The translations under genes were made by a program, and so were the position numbers. A stretch of 64,000 nt of DNA from NCBI GenBank assembly GCA_032622095.1, contig CP136067.1:128811030-128875029 (forward strand), in the 5' to 3' direction. This stretch comes from Siphonodentalium dalli (taxonomy: Eukaryota > Mollusca > Scaphopoda > Gadilida > Siphonodentaliidae). The notes beneath the pieces are model-generated. The model was not told the DNA's origin. It did no database searches and saw only the letters and a list, made by a program, of their open reading frames with translations. Of this stretch, positions 11,401 through 23,400 are shown in pieces; the stretch's first letter is position 1; each line of letters starts with the position of its first letter.

Positions 11401-14400
11401 GATGTTATTTTTTATGATTTATTTTATTTAGGGTCGCATGTGTGATATGTTATTTTTTTTATTTTCGTTCATGGTCGCATGTATTATATGTTATTTTTTA
11501 TGGTTTTCATTCAGGGATGCATGTAATTTGTATTATATATATATATATTTTTTTTCATTCAGGGAGGCATGTAACTTATTTTTTATGATTTTCATTCAGG
11601 GATGCACGTGTTATATGTTATCTTTTATGATTTTCATTCAGGGTCGCATGTATGACATGTTACCAGGCATGGAATTGACTCCTACTAACCCTGTTACTTT
11701 AAAACCACAGAATGCATTTCTGAGGCCGTCGACGCAGGTATAACTTCAATCAATCTTACTCCGCTTCACAGTCTCCTGCACTATACTATGGGATTCCTTC
11801 ACAGTATCCTGCACTATACTATGGTATCCCTGCTCTTTGCTTTTCCTGGACTTTAGGTTCCTTTAAAGGGGTACTGTACACTAAATCCAGCCATTTGTGG
11901 GACCATCTCCTATAATGCTCAACAGAATATATGCAACAAATGAATGAATTTGGGCCATGGATGAGTGCAAAATACACTCATTTACCATATTAACAATACA
12001 AACAACATGGTAATTATAATTAAAATGAGTTTATGACTGGAGTCATAAATTCATTTAGTGTACAGTCCCCCTTTAACTCTTCCATGACTGGAGCTTCTCG
12101 AAATTTTGCAAAAACCCTGTGCTAATGCATTCTCTTATATATATTCAAGTCTCACTTAGGGAGCCTTGCATATATAAGATAATACTTTGGCCTAACAATA
12201 TTTACCTTGACCTTGTAAGCCAGTGCACTGGCACAGAATCTTTAATGCTGCACAGCGAAGCTCCAGTCATGAAAAGGTTCATTTGGGCACACCGCATTGA
12301 ACATTGGTTGGTGCAATTGTGAGAAAATTTTAAAATTTGACCAAAAAAACTAACTATATTTCACTTTTCTCTGGGCTCAATTTCTGCTTCAAGAAATCTT
12401 AAAAAAAAAAAATGTTCATTCTGCTGAAATGAGAAATATCTGAAGTTGCACGTATATATTCATATATATGACTTCATTTCGCAAACTTGGCACAATTCAA
12501 GAATTTGGGTTTTGCAAGGTTTTGGGGGATTTTAAAGGCCTGTTTTCACCAGCACTTAGTTAGGGTCCTGCGAATTGGAGATTTTGATCGAATCGAATAT
12601 CGAATCGAGTTCAGGAAATCGAATATCGAATCGAATCATATCTGTGTGCTGCATTCTCGAGTCAATTGGGCATGTTTTGTCAACGGTTAGTCGATTTGTG
12701 AAACGTTCTATGAACTACATGGACGAAGTTCCATCATAACTTATGTGGCGATGAACCATCTTTTGCAATACTATTAACTTCAAATGATAATTGTCGAGAG
12801 AAAAAAACAGATTAAAACGTCCATGCGGCCGTCGCGACGATTAATATATAACCACTAAACTGATTATCGAAACAAAAATCACGCGAAATTTATACGTTTG
12901 CATGTATATGCAAAATTTCAAATCGACATTTGGAATCACCCATTGTTATAAACTTGAAGATGCAACAACAGTCGCAGGGTAGCCTGTTTATGTAGTGCGC
13001 TGCATGGATGCTTCTTGGACAGATGATTCCATAGATGGATCGTTGTCCCAGATGCTTGCGATACACCATTTTGCATCCATCACACGTGTAAGTCCCTGCC
13101 TGCAGCTTTATGATGTTTAAAATAAAATGAATAACGGACATATTGTCAACTGTCAAGGAATGCTCTGAAACTGAAAGTCAACTTCAAAAGAAAATACGGC
13201 CAAAATGCAGTTTTCAATACCGTGTTGTTTAAATTCTCAGCTATATTACATGACGCAGAATCTGAGACAGATAGACGGCGGATAATGCTAGAGGTTGCTC
13301 TGTCTCATAGGTATTATAATTTACGCGCGTCGTCGGACCATCGGCGATCTCCGAGCTTTTGGCTACCTTGTTCAAAGCTAGAATTCAGACGTATTTAGTC
13401 GTCCTATAGTGGCTAATTGCTTATTATATTTAATATATATAATCGCGATGTACAATAAGAATTATAAGGTGCATATATACTTCATTTTCTCTATTATATG
13501 GCAAAAAAAACATCTAAGATCGACGTGTGAACTTGTCCGTAAACAGCCTACTTTTCTATCAGTGTATATTCGAAATTTTGAGTTGGCAATTTCGACTCGA
13601 ATATCGAATATTCGCAGGACCCTACCAGCACTACATGTATATATACTCACTCCATTCATGTCTCTGTTTTCCTACAATGTACCTTACCTTCTTAGTTTCT
13701 CTACTATTTTAAAAGCACAGACTGAAGCCGTCAACGTCACGTGACAGTCAACCCAGGTATAACTTCCAATTTTCCTCAGCTTTATGTTCTCGCCAGCACA
13801 CAATTCTCTCCCTTCCTACCTCTGCTTGAAGCTACAGTACTGTAACAAATCACCATTTCCCTTCTTATTGTCGAGTTGTGTAACAAGATGGTTTGATCAG
13901 CATCTGTCTCTGTCACAACATACTATTCTAATAAACATTATCCGATTTTGGTTTGGCTTCAAGTTCTACTCTTTAATATTTTGTGATGGATCAAAATCAG
14001 TCCTGGCTGAATTTATTTCAGAAGATATGCATCCTACATTGCTTCCTGTGTGGCCATTTTGCAACATATAAGGCACAATAAATAACTCAAACAAATGTTA
14101 TCCAAATTTGGTTTGTGACTTCTGCTCATGCACACGTTTCCTTGTGCAACAAATTGATCTCAACATCTTTGATGTATACCTATTGATTGTCTTTGCTAAA
14201 TTCAGCCATTTATGGGACCATCTCCTATTATACTCGACAGAATATGAATGAATGAATTTGAGCCATGGATTAGTGTGAAATACACTGGTGTGCTCTATGT
14301 AAACAAAATGGTAATTATAATGAAAATGAATTTATGACTTAATAGGTTACAGGATACATACAGTCCCCCTTTCATTTGTTGCATATATTCTGTTGAGTAT

Positions 14401-17400
14401 AAAAGGAGATGGTCCCATAAATGGTCGGATTTAGTTACAATACCCCTTTAACCCTTTCTATACTAAATGGATACTCCCATCAGTTATAAAATTATACATC
14501 TAGGAATGATCTGTTATTGATTTGAAGGGGGGGTTAAAACCTGGAAATAACTTAAATTTTATTGTCAAAAAGACAGGCACCAATTGGTTTGTGCCGGTCA
14601 TTAATAATTGTATGACAATCATAGAAACTTTCATAAGGCCAAAGAAAAATATATTTGTGGTTTGGGTTTCCCTACCGACCCTATTTTAAACCCCCTACCC
14701 TAAAGTATTTTTCATGGTTTTCAAGAAAATCGTAACTTTTTTCTCAAAAAATTTCATAAAACACAAAAATCACATTTCAGCATCTCAGAACAGGTTGATT
14801 TCTTAGTAAAGTACATATGTATTGTGTAATGTTAAAATTTATACAAAAATAATCAAAAGTTGTTTTATGTCAATCTTCCAGAGTATGAAAAGTACCCATA
14901 TGAAAAGTAATAAGAATATGTCAAAATAAAAACAATTAAACTAATAAAATTTCAAGCCTGCCTACCGACCCTATTTTTTTTCCGGCTTGTAACCCAAACC
15001 AGACATTTAATTTTCTTTGGCCTAAAGTATATGCTTATGTGGAATATCCATATTATGTTTGGTGTCTTCTAGTTATGTACATTGTATATGTCTCTCAAGT
15101 TACTACAGTACCTGTAAACAATGATAACAGACTGGGCTATCGATGATAACTTTTGGGACCAAAACATAACAAAACCCTAGGTACTGGTTTGTAGCTACCA
15201 AGATCGTAAGGTATCGCATGTAGTACTTCTACTAATTAATAATCTATAAAATTGACAGTCAGTTCCAAGATGACTATCAGCACGAACATTCAATAATTTT
15301 CCATCAATAGCAAACCTGTATTAACCCTTTACCCAACAGAACGGCCCTGTGCCAATGCATTCTCTTATATATGCGAGTCGACCATAGGTCGCCTCGCATA
15401 TATAAGAGAATGCATTGACTTAACACATTAAAAATTATAAAATTGTTAAAGAATGTAAGAAAAGAAAAAATGGTAAAAAGTGTATAAAACGATTTTTTTT
15501 AGGCCAATGCATTCTCTTATATATGCGAGGCGACCTATGGTCGACTCGCATATATAAGAGAATGCATTGGCACAGGGCATAACTGTAACTATCACAATGT
15601 GGTCAAGGAGCCGGTTCCAATGATATCCATATTTGTATGGTTTTATTGATACAGACCCAAGATAATTTAGGCTGTTGAATTTAAATGTGGTACATACCTA
15701 TAATTTGCTTGTGTCAAAAATATTTGAATTGTGACTGACGGAACATTTGATTATTTGTGACTATCGGACAAATGTTAGTGAGGATATAACATAAACAGAT
15801 AATGTTTTATTACAGCCAGGCTCCACTGATACATCCACTTTGGATTGTAGATGAAGGATATGTGGAACGATTGAAAATATCTCCATCTTTTCTATATTTT
15901 ATGTCTTATTTGTTAAAAATTATAGATGTTTTCGTGACTGACGGGACACAAAATTCTGAAGGTTCAATGGGTGCTATTTCTGTTTATAACTGCAAATAAT
16001 TGAAATTACCCTGCACTTTCTGAATTTTAAAGCATGTTCTTTATGAAACAATTGACATTTTAAGCCACCAACACACAAGTAATTGCAAAAATAAGATCCA
16101 AAAATGGTTATGTCAATTGTCATACCAGTTTCTGAATATCTGGGTGCTCTACATCATGGACAAAATGGAAAAATAGAAGAAAGCATTGATTAAATTTTTA
16201 CCCTTTATATCCCATTTTCATGGAATTGCTCTTAACATTATTTTTAGTTACTTTTTATATCCCCTAATTTTCAGAAGATAAATTGAATCATCGAGGTGAC
16301 TAATGGGTGAACATCAGCAACTTCAACTAGGTCTCCCATAGCAGTTATTTGAGGCCTAATCAGAATGAGGTCCTCAGAGGGTGAATTTGGTGATGCTAAC
16401 CCACTTGTAGTCAGCAGTCAACATGTTAATGTCATTACTCATGAGATGTTAAAAGATTACACACAGGGAGTCCATTTATGTTGTCAGTATCATAGTCCTG
16501 ATTTTGATTTAGTATACCTTGCATATTTGATAGCATGTTAGAAAAATAGGGGTTACCAGGTAATCTCATATATATTTTGAAGACCTCTGTCTGTCTGTCT
16601 GTCTGTCTGTTTGTCATTAATACAAATCTACGATTCTCGACCGATCGGGACGAAACTTGGTACGTGTGTGTAGTTTGACCAGGCGGTCGTCGTTGTCGTA
16701 TTGGCGAACCCGTGCGCAGACGAGATCTCGGAAACGGGTGGAGCTATCGACTTGAAATTTGCTATGTGAATGTATCTTGCCCCGGATACAAATTTTATCG
16801 GGTCGCCGAGCCCATGCGACGCCAGCTTCGCACATGCGCAGACGAGATCTCGGAAACAGGTGGAGCTATCGACTTGAAATTTGGTATGTGAATGTATCTT
16901 GCCCCGGATACGAATTTTATCGGGTTGCCAAGCCCGTGCGACGCCAGCTTCGCGCATGCGCAGACGAGATCTCGGAAACGGGTGGAGCTATCGACTTGAA
17001 ATTTGGTATGTGAATGTATCTTGCCCGGATATGAATTTTATCGGGTCGCCGAGCCCGTGCGACGCCAGCTTCGCGTATGCGCAGACCAGATATCAGAAAC
17101 GGGTGGAGCTATCGACTTGAAATTTGGTTTTTGAATAGCCCCGACAACGTCGGGCTCATCGGCTAGTCTATATATTTTGAGACTTCCGTGTGTATATCCT
17201 TTATAGACTCGAAAACGGCTCCACCGATTGAGCCCAAACTTCCTATCTAAGGGTAAAAAGCCACGGGGAATGTCATCGGACCATTCGCGAGCCGGTGCGA
17301 CCACTCCTTCACCCTTCAACTGCCACCGCAATGGCGATTGATGGGTTAAATACTTGCCAAAATTTTAGAGTTACTTCGCCTGCATCATACAGAAACATAC

Positions 17401-20400
17401 ATCATACAGAAACATTATCTTTGATACACTGTAAGTCTGTTAAACCGTTACATCGGAAATATGCATGCATTTCCATTGCATGGAACTCGCTTCTACGAAT
17501 CTTCCCAAGGCTGGCGAAATTGTTAATAAATGCGTTTATGTCTCTTCGATAATTGCCTAATACAATTAAAGCGTGGAGTCTGTCCATTTTCCCATGAAAA
17601 TTCGTATTCTAGGACTACCTGGTTCGAGATATTTTATTCTTTCCGACATCGTCATTTTTGTCACTCGAAATCACTCGATTCGGCGTCAATTCATCCCTTG
17701 TGAGCCCTTCTAAAATTATGTCTTCACTTCCCAGTTATGCCCCAGGGTGTGGACTATGAGGAGAGATTTATTGGAAGTCATGAGATATTTTGTATTGCCC
17801 GGGAACAATACTTTTGAGTTGATTCCATCGATCGTCTTATGTTTCCGTTTTCGATGCATCGCGTAAATAACGTACTTGCAGTAAATCGTACCTCTTGTAT
17901 TTGCAGTAAATCAGGCGTCCGTGTTTCTGATGAAAAAGTTACCAAGTTTTCTCCACTCGATTCTCTTAAAATGCACCCTAATCGGTCAAATTCTTTTGAT
18001 AGTTCTATCTAAATACATCTTAGCTAATCAACGCACAGCCGACAACGTCATTACATGTTCGTCGTGTATTCGTAAAATATACATAAATATATGTGTTAAA
18101 GTGCAGACTAATTCACCACCTTCGTGTAATCAATAATATGAATCACACCAAAATTAAGCGAAATGTATACGGAATGTGGAGATATAAGCTGACATGTACA
18201 TATCATTCCCCAAATGCTTCAATATCATGACAATCTATTAGTTATTATAACAAAACCCCAAAGTGTTCGCAACGCCGCGATATAGGCAACGTGGCCAACA
18301 TCCTATCATTATGTGCTATTTCGTTGTTGCGAAATGGGCCGAACGTTCAATGTAATGTGGACAGTTGGTTTGTGGTTCCGTGAGCCCAATAACCTGAACT
18401 GAGTCATTTCATAAAAAAATAAGGAATGTGTAATCCGCATGTCCGTCCGTTCGTCCGAGATGGTTTCTGATTGATAACTTCAGTATTAGTTAACTTATTC
18501 GAATGTGACATGTCGTGATATTTCTATAATGTGAGAGTTGGAGTATAGTAGATCTTCAATTATACAAATTTTTGTCGGGTTATTATGTCCACCCAACATG
18601 ACCTTGAAACGGGTACCCGCAAATGATAGCATGCTGTCGGCGTGTCTGTACGGGGGGTTACCTTGAAAAACAAAAATTAATGGATCAACCAAAGCCATGG
18701 GACCAATCCCGCCAGTGGCGGGCTAATCAGCTAGTATTACCGGTATTATATTGTTGGATTAACCTCTACGAACACTTTTTGTTTTGAAAGAGAAAATAGC
18801 TACTGGATTATATATGAATTGTTAGTCCAAACGGAATAACGAATAATCACGCCAAAATAATTGATTTTCATAAATTTGATAGCCAAATATTTAAAAACAG
18901 TTTGTGCGTAGACTGTTTTGCGTAGACATTTGTGCGTAGTTCAACCATTGTGCTCTCGACTAAAATGGTAATCTCATGTGCCTAATAATCATGATGGCCT
19001 AATAATAATGATGGGTGGGGATTTTGGCTGAAATTAATAACAGTGAATCTGTGATAATTGGGAACTTTCAACATTAATAATCGTGCTGACACTATTATTA
19101 GTCACATGAGAGTACAGTCGACATGGTTGTAATTTTTGACAATCTTAGTTCATTGGGCCATTATTCCAATGGGGATAGTGTTTGGATCCCTACTGATTGG
19201 TTTTATTCCATGAAATATGTCCTCAATATGTCTAACATTTGTTGTCTTGGTTTTGTACAGGTGTTGGAGGAGTTCTGTATTAAGAATGGCTGGGGTGTTC
19301 CTGTGTACGCCCTACACTCAAATATGACCAAAGATGGAAGTGGTGACATCCAGCTGTTTCTCTTCAAGGTATGGTTAACCCTTCCATCACTGGAGCTTCC
19401 TGAAATTTTGCAAAAACCCTGTGCCAATGCATTCTCTTATATATGTGAGTCTCCCATAGGGAGCCTCGCATATATAAGAGAATGCATTGGCCTAACAATA
19501 TTTACCTTGACCAGTGCATTTCTATCTCCATATGGGAGACTCGCATATATTAGAGAATGCACTGGCACAGGATCTTTAATGCTTCACCAGTGCAGCTCCC
19601 GTCATGAAAGAATTAAATGGACTGGTTCCATCTGAACGTCTGAAATATGGCAAATTTAGTATTACTCAGCATTTATTTTAAATGTTTTAAATTCAAAACA
19701 GATTTCATATGACTGTGTTACTTGGCTTCATGGTGAAGAGGACATTTCGGATTGGGGGGGGGGGCATATGCCACGCTTTGGCCTTTCACTTGTTATGAAA
19801 AAACGGGTAAAAAAGGTCAAGAATTTTCAGTCTTCTAAACTGGTGTGTATCCTGTATAGAAATTGTGTGATTATAGTCAAAGTTTCCTTCAATGTAAACC
19901 AGCTAGTGAAATCGGTAGGGATAATACTGGTTTACGTCGGAAGTATAAACCAGCTAGTGAAATCAGTAGGGATAATACTGGTTTACGTCGGAAGTTTAAA
20001 CCAGCTAGTGACATTGGTAGGGATAATACTGGTTTACGTCACATTACAGTTGCCTTACTCCTCTTTAGAGGACTTTATTTGTAAATCACCTGCTCATCTA
20101 AATCTCCAATGACAGTAATAAAATGTCATACTAGTAATTGTGTAAGTAACCCAGTTTATTCCATAGAAAACATATCTGTTCTGAACTCCACAAAAATTGT
20201 CAACTGTAAGTGGTAATTTATTTTGAAAATGCATTTGATCAAAATGTTTATATGATTCAAAAGAATGCATGTCTTTTCACTTCGTAACAGTTCGGGTCTT
20301 CTCTGAGCATTCACAAACACAGATAAAACGTGAATTACTCCTAATTAATGGCATTTTCTGTGCATAATTTATCATAAATGTTAGACAATAATCCATCATT

Positions 20401-23400
20401 ATGACTGTAAGATATCACTCGATCACTCCCTACCAAGGCTCAAAATAAGTGGCCGGTCACGGTCATTGTCCGACGAAAAATAGTTTATGTCCAGTGCGCT
20501 TCTGTATCTGTCGGACATTTTGTCCAATGCAAATTTTTAAACAATTTGTGTCTGTTTGGGTACGTCCAAGGAGCCTCTACTAGCCAAATAGGACATTGAA
20601 AATAAAATAATAATTCTTTTTTAATTTCAGATCAATTCAGAGTGAATATAAATTATGTCGTTTGTGAATTGCATGTGTATTTATTAATCGAAGTAAAGTT
20701 TTTAAACTTTTGAAAGAAAAAAATAACATGGGTTTTTCCCAGGTGGCAATTGGGTGCTCACTAAAATGTGCGCATCATTGAAGAATAATATGTTGATTGG
20801 AAATTTAAATACTGTCTCAAACAGTATATCTGAAAAATGACAGGCACCATTTTGAAATGACCAACACCATCCATTTGGTGCCTGTCATTTTGACAGGCAG
20901 TAAAAATGAAATTATTTTGAGCCTTGCTCCCTACCGATTGTACAAGCAGGACTAGTACAAATCATATTCTCTTTTCTTCAATTGAGTTTTACGATGGGTA
21001 TTTGATGGTAATTTCTTTCTTCTATTGCAGATTACGATACCTGGGTTGAACATGACGCACACACCGAATAAACTATGCAAGAGTATAGACACAGCTAAAA
21101 ACTTTGCTGCAGAATATGTGCTCACTCTGCTTGGTGTACAGCAGCCATTAGAAGGTTGGTAATATCTAATAATGTCTAAATGAACCCCAGATCTATGATA
21201 TTAGGGCTTAATTTGCTGGAAAATGGTGGCAAGATAACACCCCTGCCTAATTCAACATTCGTTTTTAGCTCAACTTTACAACGTAAAGTTTGAGCTATTG
21301 CCATGGGTTGGCGTCCATCATCTGTGCATCTGTGCATCAACAATTTCCCACGGCACACCCTACAGGCCCCATCCCTTATCCGATCTACACCAAACTTCAT
21401 ATGTAGCTTCAGGGTGACTTATAGATGGGAGCTATCAAATTTTTCCGAATTTCGATGAAAAACATGGCCACCAGCAGCCATCTTGGATTTCAAATTTTAA
21501 TCTATCAGCACACCCTACAGCCCTTATTTATGGCCGGATCATTTTAAAATTTGTAGGCATGATTGTGATCACATGTAGATGGGAGCTATATCGAATTTGA
21601 ACAATTTTCGATGAAAAACATGGCCGCCGGCAGCCATCTTAGATTTTACTCGGCATGACTAAATACTTTGGCATGCTACAGACCACATCATCCTCATCTG
21701 ATGATCACCAAACTTCATATGGATCTTCGGGGTGACCTCTAGATGGGAGCCTCCTATTTTGGCCTAAATTTGTTTAAAAATATATCTTGCAATTTACTCT
21801 TTGTATGACCAAATCCTACAACCACATCCCTCATCTGATTATCACCAAACTTCATATGGATCTACGGGGTGACCTCTAGATGGGAGCCTCCTATATTGAC
21901 CAAAATTCGTTGAAAAACATGGCCACCAGCATCCATCTTGGAATTTACTCTTTGTATGCCTAACTCCTTTGGTGCACCCTACAGACCACATCCCTCATCT
22001 GATCATCACCAAACGTCATATTGATTTTCGGGGTGACCTCTGAGTTTAGATTCCTTCTTCTTTATCATTCTATTCATTGCTCAGCAAAAAATTTATTCCT
22101 TCCCCAAGTTGAGCTACAGTGTCATTGACACTTTCATTTCTATATTTTCTAAAGATATGAGCAATCTTTTAGACTAATGAGCTACCCCAACAACTCATCT
22201 CGGATACGGCAGAAAACAGATTTTGATTAGATTTGTTTTTAAGCAGATTTTGGCATTTAAATTTCACAACATAGTGAGCCAGCTAAAATTTATACATATC
22301 TCATGTTATATCAAGCCTGCAAATAGCGTGTCTGTCATTTGCAGAATGATGTTCCCAGAGAGCGAATTTATTGACATCACTAAATTCACCCTCTGGGGAC
22401 CTCATTCTGCTAAGGCCCTCAACTGCTATGGCAGACCTAGGATCGATCATATTGAAGTTCCCCAGTTGAAGTTGGTGATGTTCACCCATTGGGCACCTCA
22501 AATTAGGGGATATAGAAACTTCCTAGAAGGGAAATGTAACTAAAAACAATGTTAATTTGATACTATAGATACTTCCCAGAAGATGAGGCCTAAGCAGAAT
22601 GAGGTCTCCAGAGGGTGAATTTGGTGATGCTAGCCCACTGTGCGGGATAGCATTACTAAATTCACCCTCTGGGGACCTCATTCTGCAAATGACAGACACG
22701 CTATTTGCAGGCTTGTGAGTTAAGAATCATGTGTTTATGACATTACCATGCTGCTTTCCCTTTATATCGCTCACAATATTTCTTGTTATATGCCACTTTC
22801 CTTTTGAATCACTTATACGTACCTTGTCTCTTTCCTTCTAAATCACTTATGACATACCTTGCCACTTTAGCTATAAATCACTCACATTATTTCTTCAGGG
22901 TTTGCACGCTATATGAAAACTTCGACCCACTCCTTCAAAAAAAATGAAGTGCTTTAATGCCAGGTCCTTGAAAGTACTTACAAATCAACTTCTATCTTTG
23001 AAAATTTTTAAATCCCAAAAAAAAATTTGTGTGGATAATTTTTTTTTAAGCAAAATATTGTAGCTGCAATGTCGTTCAGGCAACAATATTTAATGGTGCT
23101 AAGGTTACTGTAAATAACTATTCGGTAGTTTCTCACTTCATAAAACCTCATCAAACTATGTGCACAGATGTGTGCTGACATGTGCATTGTCAGCCTTTAA
23201 CACAGTTTAACCATTTCTGACTGTTATATACCACAGGACTGCAATGATTCACCATGGTTTCGGTGATTCGCGATGTTTACCGGCGGTGCGATTCCGTAAT
23301 TATTCCAGTACTTTTTCAATCCGTATTTTAGTAGTCTAAACGCATGCCCAAGCACTCTGAGAGAACACTTTTCATTGGCTGTAACCGCAATAATTCTGCA

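Noticed and set aside
15802-15999. 65-codon frame after TTTTATTACAG as an alternative A1CF-like exon
   Set aside because: No acceptable donor, no family similarity, and exons 11642-11737 and 19261-19368 join perfectly in phase 0 without it.
16617-17120. Overlapping 72-109-codon frames on both strands
   Set aside because: They read the 122-bp core repeats of a Helitron; no domain, and all frames are equally open.
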